The position numbers were made by a program, and so were the translations under genes. A stretch of DNA of 64,000 nt, from assembly GCA_011032825.1 (NCBI GenBank), contig JAADJZ010000004.1:868001-932000 (forward strand). Direction: 5' to 3'. The first letter of the stretch is position 1. Each line of letters opens with the position of its first letter. Source of the DNA: Massariosphaeria phaeospora. Taxonomy: Eukaryota; Ascomycota; Dothideomycetes; Pleosporales. Positions 19,624-29,658 of this stretch are shown here, piece after piece. The notes under the pieces are model-generated. The model was not told the DNA's origin. It worked only from the letters and a program-made list of their open reading frames with translations, and did not search any database.

Positions 19624-19986
19624 ACGAGAGAAGCTATCGCGGTCTCAGGGCCATCGAACCTCCATTTGCTTTCAGTGTAAGTACCACAAATATTTCCTAC
19701 CATTTCCGGAGGGCGGCGCGCTGGTTCGTCACCAGTCTGAGCGTACACGCACCGGTGAGAATTGACGCGCAGCTTCTCGACGACTATGGTCGAGTCTTCC
19801 TCTTCCTCGTCGTCTTACGAGGTAGCACCCACATCGTCCTCCTCTTCACCCTCCAGCGGTCGGCTGACACCCCACCAGCAGTGACCCAAACGCGCACTGA
19901 AAAGATAACGCTGCTCAAGCTCTCGAGTTCCTGAACATTCCCTTCGCTCTGCGCACTGTACAGCATTTCGGCGCACGGTCAGTTGG

Positions 19987-21009
19987 ATGCAGCTGGAATC
20001 TCAACACTCCATCGTACCTGCCACACTGACCTTCGCACAATCTGCCGCGATGTCCAGCGATAGACTCGAGGGTGATGCGATCGAAATCCTCAACTACATT
20101 ACGGTACACGCCAATACGCCGGTATCAGTGTTCTCCAAAGCTGGCCCTCTTAGCATCACCTATGGCCGCTACACCCCATCCCTGGTCATGCACGCCCATA
20201 TCCCTACGATCGTTCAATCCGCTGGGCCCATGAAGATCGCCTTGCAAGCGCCTCTCGGAGACGCCTTCGTTCGAGGATGGAACAAGCTGCCTACCGAGCT
20301 CAAATTGGCAGTAGTTGAGCGCTTAGGCAACCACTTTGACGTCAACGACACCGGCCTTCACATGTCTGCAACTATTACGGTCTCGAACTTTAGTGATACC
20401 GCCTGGCCGACTTTGCTCTCGTGTTTGCGGATGACCCCGGAGATCGCGGCGCTATCCCTTCAAGTCTTCTATAACGTCAACAAATTCTTCATCTTCCCGC
20501 TCGAGGAATGGCCGGCGGATTACCCGCTCCGTAACATTCGCGAGGCGTGGGAAGATCACCGAATGTGCAGGATCGCGATATTACTTCCCCCTCGACTAGT
20601 ACGGCACTTCATTCACCGACTAGACATTAAGGTTCGCCTCGATACACATGGCGCGGACATTCTACAAAAGATTGCCGATGGCAGCTATGGCTTCACGAAG
20701 CTCACCTACTTGACAGTCTGGCTGAGCTGTAGCCGTCTGCGTACTGGCTGGCGTGATGAAGATGGCCTATATTGTGAAGCACAGGGGTTTTCTGTCGGGT
20801 GGGAGCGATTGGCTAAAAAGATGCTCGGGGATGGCATTGAATTCGAATGCCAAGGCATGGTTGTTCTCAAAGGCCTCCACCATAATCAGCGTACCCCGGA
20901 AGACGTTGACGCACTCAAGAAGCTAGCGAGAAAGATGATAAGGTTCGGAGTGAAGAAAGAGATATCTGCCAAAGCTCCAGCCGGTATACCGATTTCCAGC
21001 ACAATTTAA
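19987..21009 (+). CDS. F12, F-box-like protein
   Basis: 340 residues, intronless; the ATG at 20050 (MSSDRLEGD) is a possible alternative start. The N-terminal region resembles F5 and F8-F10 (ITVHANTPVSVFSKAGPLSI ... MKIALQAPLGDAF). Block A is GWNKLPTELKLAVVERL and block B is MTPEIAALSLQVFYNVNKF. Block C is RHFIHRLDIKVRL, block D is YGFTKLTYLTVWLSC and block E is FECQGMVVLKG. The C-terminus ends in a basic stretch (KKLARKMIRFGVKKE). An insertion of ~15 residues separates blocks A and B. The gene looks intact. Confidence 0.72.
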   Translation: MQLESQHSIVPATLTFAQSAAMSSDRLEGDAIEILNYITVHANTPVSVFSKAGPLSITYGRYTPSLVMHAHIPTIVQSAGPMKIALQAPLGDAFVRGWNKLPTELKLAVVERLGNHFDVNDTGLHMSATITVSNFSDTAWPTLLSCLRMTPEIAALSLQVFYNVNKFFIFPLEEWPADYPLRNIREAWEDHRMCRIAILLPPRLVRHFIHRLDIKVRLDTHGADILQKIADGSYGFTKLTYLTVWLSCSRLRTGWRDEDGLYCEAQGFSVGWERLAKKMLGDGIEFECQGMVVLKGLHHNQRTPEDVDALKKLARKMIRFGVKKEISAKAPAGIPISSTI

Positions 21010-21639
21010 GAGAGTCGATATTGGGGCTACAAAGCCCTATCGTCGCTGGCATACAGGGTAATGTCTCGGTTGATAGATCCGTTCAGGGAAATGGTAAGTC
21101 GGCATTGGGTTGTCACATCTATCCGGGCTTTCAAGACTCGACCAGTATGATGCTAACCAGGTCCAGATGACACGCAATTTCCAAATCACCCCGTTGCCTA
21201 CGCCGAACGGCCTCTGCCTATACCTCCCTCTTATCCCATTGCTTTGGAACAGGACTCTTACGATCGCTATCCATGGATTGGGCGCCACCTACGAAACATC
21301 CCCGGCCGCAACATTTTCCACCATATGACCGCTCGCCGCATTCCACCCCTGGTTCACCCTTGGCTCCCCCGCGGTACCTTCTTGCCCTTGTCGACTACCC
21401 CAGCCGTGTGGGGCAGAATTTCAAGTTTCCTCATTCACCATCAGTATTGGCACCGCTTCTTGTCCGCTCTACGACCTTCGCGCTCCACTTTTCTGCCCAT
21501 GTCCCGGCAAGTTGCTGCTTGGCGAGTCCGAGGACCGAGCCCACTTCACGCTCGATAAAACACGCTGTCACCCCTCCAACGCTGGGGTCCGTGGCACGAG
21601 ACTCGTAAAATCTTTCACCCGAGAACCGGCACCTACGGG
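21010..21639. other. Intergenic, no gene seen
   Basis: C-rich spacer with overlapping short open frames that carry no domain. I see nothing supportable. Confidence 0.45.
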
Positions 21640-21647
21640 TATATAAG
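21640..21647 (+). promoter_or_regulatory. TATA-like element upstream of F13
   Basis: TATATAAG, 131 bases before the ATG at 21771; comparable in spacing to the F6 element. Confidence 0.4.
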
Positions 21648-21770
21648 CCCGCGGATTTCGTGATCCCTCGCTCTTCCACCCCGCGAAAAGACCACACCCG
21701 ATGCCGATTGCCTGACACAAGCTCTTCTACTCCCTCAATTCTCTGCCTGCCACCATCAAATCTTGCGGCC

Positions 21771-22556
21771 ATGGCCACCCTCTCAAAACCCATCTGCACA
21801 GTTCATCGGCTCTGTCCGTGCCGCCAATCCAAGGCCTCAGGTTGGATGACTCTGCCCGATGAGCTCAAGGTCAAGATTCTCCGCTACATCATCAACGAGA
21901 AGCCCGCGGTCACCTACCTGCACGAGAGCTTCGCCTCCGGCGTCACAATTCCGTATGAGGCGGTTCTCATCACCCATCCGGCAGTGTCCAACATTGCCAA
22001 GGACATCTTCTACGGCGACAACAAGTTCAAAATCGACGTCATGGGCCGCCCCAGCCATCTAGGCTTCTTCGTCCCGCAGCCGGCGATCGCGGGTTTCATC
22101 CGCCACCTCGAAGTCGTCGTCTCGCTGCGCGTGCGCGACATCAAGTTCCTGCGCAAGCTCGCCGACGGCATCAACGGCTTCGACCACCTCCGCTTTCTCA
22201 AGATCGCCTTCGATCCGCGCTGGGTCGGCAACTTCTACAACGAGAAGCACGTGCGGGCGCTGCAACGCGAATTTCTCAAGGGCAAGGCCGTGTTCGACGT
22301 CCCGCAGCTGGAGATCGACTACATGTATGGATTGCGCCAGGACGGCTTCGAGCAGGCGAAGAGCCTCGTGGATCGCCAGGCGTGGATCGACAATCTCATC
22401 GAGCCGCTGCTGTTCACTCATCTCATCGTCAAGCAGGTTGATGCCGGTGGCAATCTCGTCGAGGAGGTCACGCAGTTGAAACGTACGGGATATCGCACGG
22501 CGTGGACGGACAACTATAGGCGCACGATCTGGACTCTGCATGGCAATATGGCTTAG
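21771..22556 (+). CDS. F13, F-box-like protein, diverged member
   Basis: 261 residues from the ATG at 21771 (MATLSKP); an in-frame GTG-type extension back to 21660 is unlikely to be used. A short Cys-containing N-terminus (VHRLCPCRQ) comes directly before block A (GWMTLPDELKVKILRYI), so the N-terminal region of F8-F12 is missing. Block B is diverged (HPAVSNIAKDIFYGDNKF). Block C (AGFIRHLEVVVSL) and block D (NGFDHLRFLKIAFD) are clear. The C-terminal half has a Tyr/Trp-rich part and ends in RTIWTLHGNMA. GC content is visibly higher than in its neighbours, so it may belong to a distinct branch or have a different origin. The gene is apparently intact. Confidence 0.68.
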   Translation: MATLSKPICTVHRLCPCRQSKASGWMTLPDELKVKILRYIINEKPAVTYLHESFASGVTIPYEAVLITHPAVSNIAKDIFYGDNKFKIDVMGRPSHLGFFVPQPAIAGFIRHLEVVVSLRVRDIKFLRKLADGINGFDHLRFLKIAFDPRWVGNFYNEKHVRALQREFLKGKAVFDVPQLEIDYMYGLRQDGFEQAKSLVDRQAWIDNLIEPLLFTHLIVKQVDAGGNLVEEVTQLKRTGYRTAWTDNYRRTIWTLHGNMA

Positions 22557-23777
22557 CTGGCTCTCGGCAACGATACACCTTCGTACATGACGTTTTGGAC
22601 TGGAGACTGGAATGCGTCGAGCGCTTACCTCGGTAACTCGGCCGGGCGATGAGCTCATTTACGACGGCGAAGCTCAGCAATCTTGATTTTTACGGCTCGG
22701 AACACTACAATCGACGGTTTGACAGCAAGCCCAGCCCATCCGACCACAACCCTGCACCATATTTCACGCCGCTACTGATGCGATCAAACACATGACGCCA
22801 GGCTTTCCAATACTTTCAGCGACCTGGACCACATTGCAATCCATCAAGTCCAAGGCTCACCTCAATGAATGCCCAACCACAACATGTTCCCCTTCTGCCC
22901 TAATACTTCCCCATGTTGGCTCTGTATGTCTATCTGTAGACAGACCTAGGTAGCATACCATAACTCCAATTAAACATACATCTATGTGACAAGCTCCGTC
23001 TCCCCCCCTTGCAAGTGAAAGCGCTTACACCCTCCCTCCTAGTTGAATTCACTGCCGATAAGAAGACTTCAGACGATCCTCTTGGCAGCATAGGAGTTTT
23101 TAGTCCATAGTAGATAGGCTACCTCTGTTGTTACCAAGCTGTGCTGTATCTAGCATATTGGGTATTGTCTGTGTGGGGCGCAAAGTGTTGAAGTACAGCA
23201 AACACGGCGACCTTTCCAGTTCTATCCAGCGCCTTCTTGTTCATTCTCCTGCCTGGTGCTGCCTCGTGTCGTGTCGTGCGTCGTCGTCCTCTCCACACAA
23301 GCGTGCCCATCTCTACACACACCGGACGGACAATTTACCCCGCAGCCAACCGATCCGATCCGATTCGATTCGATTCGATTCGCCCACCCCCAAACACACC
23401 AACATCCCGCCCGGCTGCATCGCCAGCTGAGCACCCAAACCGCGCCCATAGGCCAGTCGTTTACCAGCAGGATGGATTCTGGGTCTAGGGTCAGCACTAG
23501 CTCGGACGAGGAAACGTCGCGATAACGCCCGAACGCCACCATCGCCGGGGACGAACGACAAGCGTCGTACGAGTACGGTGGGTAGAGTACCATGGATACG
23601 GGACGGACGCCGGACGGCGATGGATTCGGATTTAATGGTGGCTAGTCGGGAATTTGGAACGAAAGTTAAAACCACGGTCTCTCCTTCCCCAGATCCAGAT
23701 CTAAAAGATTTATCTCTCGCCGGGCAATCGCACCGCTCTGTCCAAGCCTGGGAGCCCCGCCATTAGACACGCACGCA
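22557..23777. other. Intergenic, repeat-bearing promoter region
   Basis: It contains the second copy of the dispersed sequence seen at 7142-7200 (here about 23044-23105). It also contains a 5-base microsatellite of CGATC/CGATT units at about 23351-23382. The overlapping open frames around 23222-23675 have no domain. The right end presumably holds the monooxygenase promoter. Confidence 0.45.
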
Positions 23778-25484
23778 ATGACCGTTCACGACACGCTGGT
23801 CATCGGCGCGGGCCTCGCAGGCCTGACGTCTGCGTCGCACTACCTGACCGCGCACCCCTCCGCCTCGGTGCTCCTTCTCGAATCGAGCACGCACGTTGGC
23901 GGCGTCTTCAGCGCGCCACGGGTTCACCCGCATTTCTACACGCAGTGGACGCATGGCTTGTCTGAGTACGCGGATATGGAGATGGAGCGGCCGCCCGAGG
24001 AAGATTGCATTGGGGATTGCTATCGCGCAAAGTGGACGGTGGAGTACTTGGAGGAGTATGCGGATAAGAAAATCGAGGTCGGCGGGAAGGATGTCGGGAC
24101 GTTGAGGGAGCGGGTGCGGTTTGGGTGTCGGGTTGTGGCTGTGGAGAGGAGGGTGGAGGGCGAGGGGTGGAGGGTTGAGTGTATTGAGGCAGGCACGAGC
24201 GTGGTGTACGAAGCGCGACGAGTGATGGTATGCGCGGGCGAGCACTCGCGGCCGAATATCCCGTCCTTTCCCGGCAGCACCACATTCGCCGCGCCCATCA
24301 TCCACTCCACAGACCTCGGCTCCAGCGACGTCCTCTCTAGGCCCAGCGTCACCAACGTCGTCGTCGTGGGCGCCGGCAAATCCTCCGCCGACATCCTGTA
24401 CGCCGCGCTCAAAGCCGGCAAGGCCGCAACCTGGATCATCCGCGCATCAGGCTCCGGCCCCGGCTTCTTCGTGCCGCTCGACATCAAAGCGCCCGGATTC
24501 CGCAACCCGGCCGAAGCAGCGCAGGTGCGCCTCGCAGGCATCATGCATCCCAGCATCCTGCACGCCGACGGCTTCTGGGTCTGGCTGCTGCATCGCACGA
24601 GGCTGGGGCGCGCGTTCCTGACGTTCGTGTTCGGCCTCGTTGATAGGGAGGCGAGGAAGCGCGCTAATTACCATGGACGGCCGGAGGCGACGACGCGCGG
24701 GTTCGACAAGTTGGATTATTCGCCAGGCGTGTTCTGGCAGAATAACGCGGGGGGCGCACTGCACCATGCGGACTTCTGGGACCTCGTTGCGGAGAAGGTG
24801 ATGGTGTATCGGGCGGATATCGCGGAGTTGCGGCCGAAGACCGTGGTGCTGGATGATGGGACGGGGGTTCCCTGCGACGCGTTACTTCTTGGGACGGGCT
24901 GGAAACCGGGACTGGAGATGTTTTCGCAGGAGCTGCGGAAAGAGTTAGGCTTGCCATACGACCCGCGGCTTGACGACGAGAAAACGAGGGCGAAGTGGGA
25001 GAGCATGGAGCAGGAAGGCGACGCAGAGGTACTAAACCGCTTCCCCATGCTCGCCTCCCCGCCCCCCCACCCCCACACCCCACCCACCACCACGCCCTTC
25101 CGCCTCATCAACGGCATCGCGCCCCTCTCCGCAGACCGAGCCCGCGACATCGTCTTCATCAACTACCGCATAGCCGGCAACATGCTGTTCAACGCCGAAG
25201 TACAGGCCATGTGGGGAGTCGCGTATCTGGACGGCAACATCACATTGCCGGCTCTAGAGAAGCGGGAAAGGGAAGTCGCGACTTGGACGGCGTATTGTAG
25301 GAGAAGGTATTTGTCGGCGGGCGGGCTGGCGAGTCATGCGGTGTTTGATCTGGTGGCGTTTGCGGATGTGTTGGTGGGGCAGATGGGTGGGGAGGGGTGG
25401 CCGGGGGGGTGGATGGATGTGTTGGGGCCGAAGGACTTGGGGAGGGTGTGGGATGGGTATTTGAAGAACACAAAAGTGGAGTGA
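23778..25484 (+). CDS. FAD-dependent (flavin-containing-type) monooxygenase
   Basis: 568 residues, intronless. It opens with a classical FAD-binding motif (LVIGAGLAGLTSA, residues ~7-19) and an acidic end to the second strand (LLLES). A second dinucleotide motif, VVVVGAGKSSADI at ~195-207, fits the NADPH site of flavin-containing and Baeyer-Villiger-type monooxygenases. LLGTGWKPG at ~370 is the expected C-terminal FAD-contact motif. The region between FPGSTTFAAPIIHS and the second motif is an approximate FMO identifying sequence, imperfect at the final residues. A His/Pro-rich insert (PPPHPHTPP) sits near 430. The reaction would be NADPH/O2-dependent oxygenation of a nitrogen, sulfur or carbonyl substrate; the substrate is unknown. 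No secondary-metabolite core enzyme lies nearby. Confidence 0.82.
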   Translation: MTVHDTLVIGAGLAGLTSASHYLTAHPSASVLLLESSTHVGGVFSAPRVHPHFYTQWTHGLSEYADMEMERPPEEDCIGDCYRAKWTVEYLEEYADKKIEVGGKDVGTLRERVRFGCRVVAVERRVEGEGWRVECIEAGTSVVYEARRVMVCAGEHSRPNIPSFPGSTTFAAPIIHSTDLGSSDVLSRPSVTNVVVVGAGKSSADILYAALKAGKAATWIIRASGSGPGFFVPLDIKAPGFRNPAEAAQVRLAGIMHPSILHADGFWVWLLHRTRLGRAFLTFVFGLVDREARKRANYHGRPEATTRGFDKLDYSPGVFWQNNAGGALHHADFWDLVAEKVMVYRADIAELRPKTVVLDDGTGVPCDALLLGTGWKPGLEMFSQELRKELGLPYDPRLDDEKTRAKWESMEQEGDAEVLNRFPMLASPPPHPHTPPTTTPFRLINGIAPLSADRARDIVFINYRIAGNMLFNAEVQAMWGVAYLDGNITLPALEKREREVATWTAYCRRRYLSAGGLASHAVFDLVAFADVLVGQMGGEGWPGGWMDVLGPKDLGRVWDGYLKNTKVE

Positions 25485-25682
25485 GCGGGGAGATGTTGGC
25501 TTTGTAAGGAAGTATTCAGGCGGAGTTGATGTGTGATATATACCCCTGTGGCTATGAAGTTTTCATGAGTGCGACTTCATGTTCCTACCTCCATGCCATA
25601 CAGGAAGTCTACCGGATGACTATGTTCAATGTGAGCCTTGAACCAATCGTGCATTCCGGGCTAGAGGGCGAAAGTCTCCCCT

Positions 25683-26718
25683 TTAAACTTCGTGCTCGAT
25701 ATCTGCAACACGAGGAACCTTGTGGAGTCGCAGTCCACGGAACTCAGCCACCAGCTCAATCTACCCACGTCAGTAGACCTCTTCTCTCACCACGACACGA
25801 CTTACGCATTGCTGAACCGTCTCCACATCTCCCGCGCTCACACCAATCCTCCTCGTGCCGCGCAGATGCCATGCCGTCTCGCGAGGCAGGTTCTGTATCA
25901 TAATGCCTCCCAGAACCGCAAGCTCGGTTTCGACGTCGTTGAGGATGCTGTGGTCGGAGAGGTACAAGCCGTAGGTGATGTTCTTGCTGAGCCACTCTAC
26001 AAACTCTCAGTCAGCCTCCGCCCGTCTGTCCCCCCAGCAACTATGCAAGGGTGCATGGACTTGCCAAAATCCTTCTGCGACGCCAGCACGTCGTCGATCG
26101 TGTCTAAGTTATGCTGATACAAACGACTCAGCCACGCCATTCCCCGCTGGCGATTCGCGTCGTCGCACTGCCAGCCTTCTCTACGCAGCGTTAGAAACAC
26201 CTCCCTCTCACGTTCGTCACTCACTGTACGGTTCGGTTCCGTTGGTTTGGTTTGCTTGTGTTTCCTCCGTACGTACGTACCTCGAGAACGAATAGTCGCG
26301 ATCCTGCGGCGCCGTCACAGCAGCAATTTCGAAGATCGCGTCGAGCGGTTTGCACACGCCGACAATCGGCACCAGCTTCATCAGCGTCTCGCGTATGCGG
26401 CGCATCAGGGCCTGGCGCTGCTCGGGCGAAGAGTACTCGGGCCGGGTGAGGAGCGATGTGTAGAGGAGGGGCGCGAAGCTGGGCTGGTTGCCGCCGACGA
26501 GGGTGGCGAGCGAGGGGGTGCGTTAGTTAGGTGGTTTCGATGCTGAAGGTTGGGGGAGACGGAACGTACTGTGAGGATGTACCATTTGTCGGTTCCGAGC
26601 GTGTTTGAGGGGAAGGTCTGCTCGAGGGTGGCGAAGAGCGCGAGGGCTTGTTCGTCGGTGGGGTCGGGGGGATAGTACTGTTGGTCGCCATGTTGGACGA
26701 GGGAGACCCCGATTATTA
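25683..26718 (-). CDS. AhpD-like / carboxymuconolactone decarboxylase-fold protein, five exons, 5' end unresolved
   Basis: Joined exons (minus): 26718-26570, then ~26520-26281, 26180-26065, 25996-25806, 25760-25683. The protein runs from QHGDQQYYPPDPTDEQALAL through LGTDKWYIL, RIRETLMKLVPIVGVCKPL, DSFSR/EGWQCDDANRQRG, an ITYGLYLSDHSIL segment and ETAWHLRGTRRIGVS to QQCIELVAEFRGLRL and a stop at 25683. This is the order of fungal AhpD-like proteins. These are usually peroxisomal or mitochondrial with unclear chemistry, and some AhpD-fold proteins are peroxidases. Introns 2-4 join in frame; intron 3 is GC-AG (GCAAGT at 26064). Two oddities: no ATG or initial exon is evident upstream of 26718, and the intron after 26570 has a good donor (GTACGT) and CTAAC branch site but no AG before the required frame. 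The gene may be decaying. Confidence 0.6.
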
Positions 26719-26773
26719 CTGAGGTCTGAAGTCAGTCGTCTTCGAGAGGCTATATCCTCAGAACTTGGTATCC

Positions 26774-26846
26774 CCTCCCGTGGTAAAATGATTTATTGAT
26801 GTTCGGCTATGTGTTTGCGAAAACTATCGCCTCCCGTGGTAAAATG
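26774..26846. repeat. 17-base direct repeat, 56-base period
   Basis: CCTCCCGTGGTAAAATG occurs identically at 26774-26790 and 26830-26846, just upstream of the first visible exon of the AhpD-like gene. The sequence between the copies is not repeated. Confidence 0.7.
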
Positions 26847-28154
26847 TTCTCTCGGTAAGTGCCCACTTAGAAGAAAACTGTATATGTTGATGAGGCAGTC
26901 CTTGTCGTGCGCCCTCGCACTCCTACAATATCTTGTTGGCGTCGGATGCGAACGGGTTTGTAGCGGTCTCGGAACACCTTCCCGAACCAGTCTAGCTGGG
27001 ACGCGGGGTAAGTAGGTCCATACCCCGCCATCTCCGACGACAAGACATCGGACGACGACTATCGCTCCCTGACATCACTACATTTTTTTAACTAGTGGAC
27101 CCTGGAGATTCATCAACTGTATTGTGGACCCTGGCAGGTTTAGCAGCATTGGGCACGTCAGCACAGTAAAGCTCCTTGCATCCTCATTGACACACCGGCA
27201 TCGTCTTTGGAGGCTCGGTAGCATCTGGCACGGGGAACAAGAAACTGTACTACGACCCTTGTTGTGTCGTAGTTGTTTTTGTACTAGGCTTATCGGACTC
27301 AGACCTCTGAAGCTCGAAGGAGATGAGCATTGGCAGTTGACGGAGCCGGTTAAAGCATACAGGGCGATCGACGTGAACTTGGAGAAGACCATAAGGATTC
27401 AGAGTTGATACGACCTCCTAAGTCAAACACGGTCCTCGCACTGTGCGAATCAGATTCACATGGCGCTTGCAGTTCTATCATCCTCATCTTTCTACTTCAG
27501 ACTACCTTGCGGCGTCGGTCCTGTGAAAGATGATACGATCAGTCTTGCTCAAGGGCGGCATATTAATCAGTTGTCTCTGGAAAATTGGGCGGTATCTAGA
27601 GCAACCAAAATTCACCGCAAACGATGTGAAATACGCTGCAGTTGCGTTCGTGCGATTCAAGAGCCAAGGGTCATAGCGTTGTGGTTAGTCGACCTGTGGA
27701 GCCGGTCGTCAAACCTGATACTCACAGAGTTGAATGGCCAAGAAGGCCGTAAACGAGTTCCAGGCGGCGCGTAAAGTATACACTAAGCGTTAGATAGGCG
27801 ATTCGACAGCTCATAACTACTGCGGAATACCGCTTCTCTTTGCACGCTACGCATAGCTACTCATCACACAAAGCTCGGACCTGGACTATATCTCTACTGA
27901 CGTAAAGGAAACAGGCCACCGACCCCCTCGACAACCGTGCTCGCTTTCCCAAGTGTTAGCGCTTACGTTTCGTACGCCGGTGATAACCTTTATAGGGCCT
28001 GGGTCTTGACTCTGCCCACAAACCTCAAATTACCTACACTCACTTGACCTCTCTTTGGCACACGAAGGCAGCAATACGACAAACAAAGCTGCCAGATTCG
28101 GTGGTCCTCAAAAAGGACTTATCGAACCTCACTAACGAATCCTCGAACCTCACC
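26847..28154. other. Intergenic, no gene seen
   Basis: Short open frames at 27124-27408 and 27460-27774 have no domain. I found no missing first exon of the AhpD-like gene here. The right end is the F14 upstream region. Confidence 0.4.
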
Positions 28155-29079
28155 ATGGCTTCCTTGCACTGCAAACTGGCGTCTTTGGAGCTTGACTCGG
28201 GTTCCTCGACCCCTCCGTCGCAGCCGTGCCCCTGGACACGTCTCTTAGACGAGCTGAAACTTCGAGTAATGTACCTCCACCTAGTCGTGGAAGGTACAAT
28301 TCGTAGACATGAACATGCCGAAATCCTGAAGAATTGTCTCGCGCCCATTCTTGGAACTGGAAACCGGCAACTGACTTTGATGGCGAAGGACACGTGTAAG
28401 CATATTCCCTTGCCTCTATAATGGTCGCTACATACTCGATATACTTACGTTGATAGACTATACCAAGAACACATTCCGGACTAACTATTGCTGGAGGGAA
28501 GATTTCGGATGGCACCTGAAATACCCACCGCTAGCAGCTGGATCGCTCATCCGGAAGTTGATCATAAAATTGTTTCCCAGAACCTCATCTACTCTGGAGA
28601 GGATGGTTACGAACGACGGAGTGTGGGGAATACTTCTTCGACCACTGGAGCAGCCCAGGAGACCAAAGAACGCGTCACAGTGGCCTAGGAGGAAATCATA
28701 TCACCCACCACAATGGCAAAAGAGTTTCAACAACCTGGATCACCTGGAGCTTGAAATTGTCGTTCAAGGCCCCACCCTCTATCCATCCAAATTCCACCAA
28801 TGTTTCAAGATCTTTTTCCTGCAGCGTTTTCGAGATGCAGTGCAGGGCACCGCCATTGATCTCATGGCGAGGAATGTCGAAGTCAATGTCCTCATCCAGG
28901 GATGCAGACTAAACAACGCGCCTCCAGTCAACTGTGCTGGCGAGCCCTCTTTGGACTCGCACTGGATCAAACCTGAGAATTACGAAGTGAAGGAGATTCG
29001 CAACTGCCCCCGACCAGATTGTGGCTGTGAGGAAGAAGTAGCCAGCATTCTCAAGAGCATGATCCAGAAACCGAATTGA
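28155..29079 (+). CDS. F14, F-box-like protein with one intron
   Basis: Exons 28155-28395 and 28457-29079 (start MASLHCKL; an in-frame ATG at 28044 is an alternative). The intron is GTAAGC...GATAG, 61 bases, phase 1. It splits the first Tyr codon of block B, giving LMAKDTYYTKNTFR. Block A is PWTRLLDELKLRVMYL and block C is SLIRKLIIKL. A conserved WGILLRP and block D (FNNLDHLELEIVVQ) follow. The C-terminus ends with a Cys-Gly-Cys acidic motif (DCGCEEEVASILKSMIQK) shared only with F15 and F16. This defines a subgroup with its own intron and tail. The gene is intact; an adaptor role is inferred only from block A. Confidence 0.72.
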
Positions 29080-29658
29080 GTCACTTGCATTCAACCAAAA
29101 CGGATTGTTATTAAACGCTGCGGCGTACAATCCTGCGAACTGGGCATAAGGCTGCAGGAACAAACATATTATCTCGACCTCCACTCAACTCGCTGTAACA
29201 GGTTTCAATAGTCTATACAGCATATCACTCTCAGTTTCCACCCTCCAATCTTCGACTTGTACGGTCGAATTTTACCGGTTTTCTCTTTGTTTCTTTAATA
29301 CTTGTGTAGTTTTCACAATTTGGGCATTAGTAGGCGGTCTGTTTACTGGGTCTTGCAGTTTTGTCATGTAGATTACTTTATTATTTCAGTAACTCGGTAT
29401 ATCCTCTAGTCACTATTGATATTACGTGCTACATATCATCCCCTACATCTATCTTGGTGTTTTGACCGCTGCGAAACCATGTTCCCCTGTCGGCCTAGCG
29501 TAGTTTCACTAGCGCGCTTTACGTACGCTTAACTTCACTTCGCCTGTGCCTCCGCCTCCACCTCTTTCCCACCACAAAGCCTCACCTTTCACACTTCACC
29601 TTCTCTAAGAATCGAATCAAACATTACTGGAAAAGAAACCTTTAATTCGCAGCGCAAC
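29080..29658. other. Intergenic; F15 upstream region related to that of F16
   Basis: The word CTAGCGCGCTTT occurs at 29509-29520 and again at 30629-30640 at a similar distance before F16, followed in both by CT-rich sequence up to the start codon. The promoter was duplicated with the gene. Confidence 0.55.

Noticed and set aside
23222..23675. Overlapping open frames upstream of the monooxygenase
   Set aside because: They span the CGATT microsatellite, lack any domain and conflict with one another.
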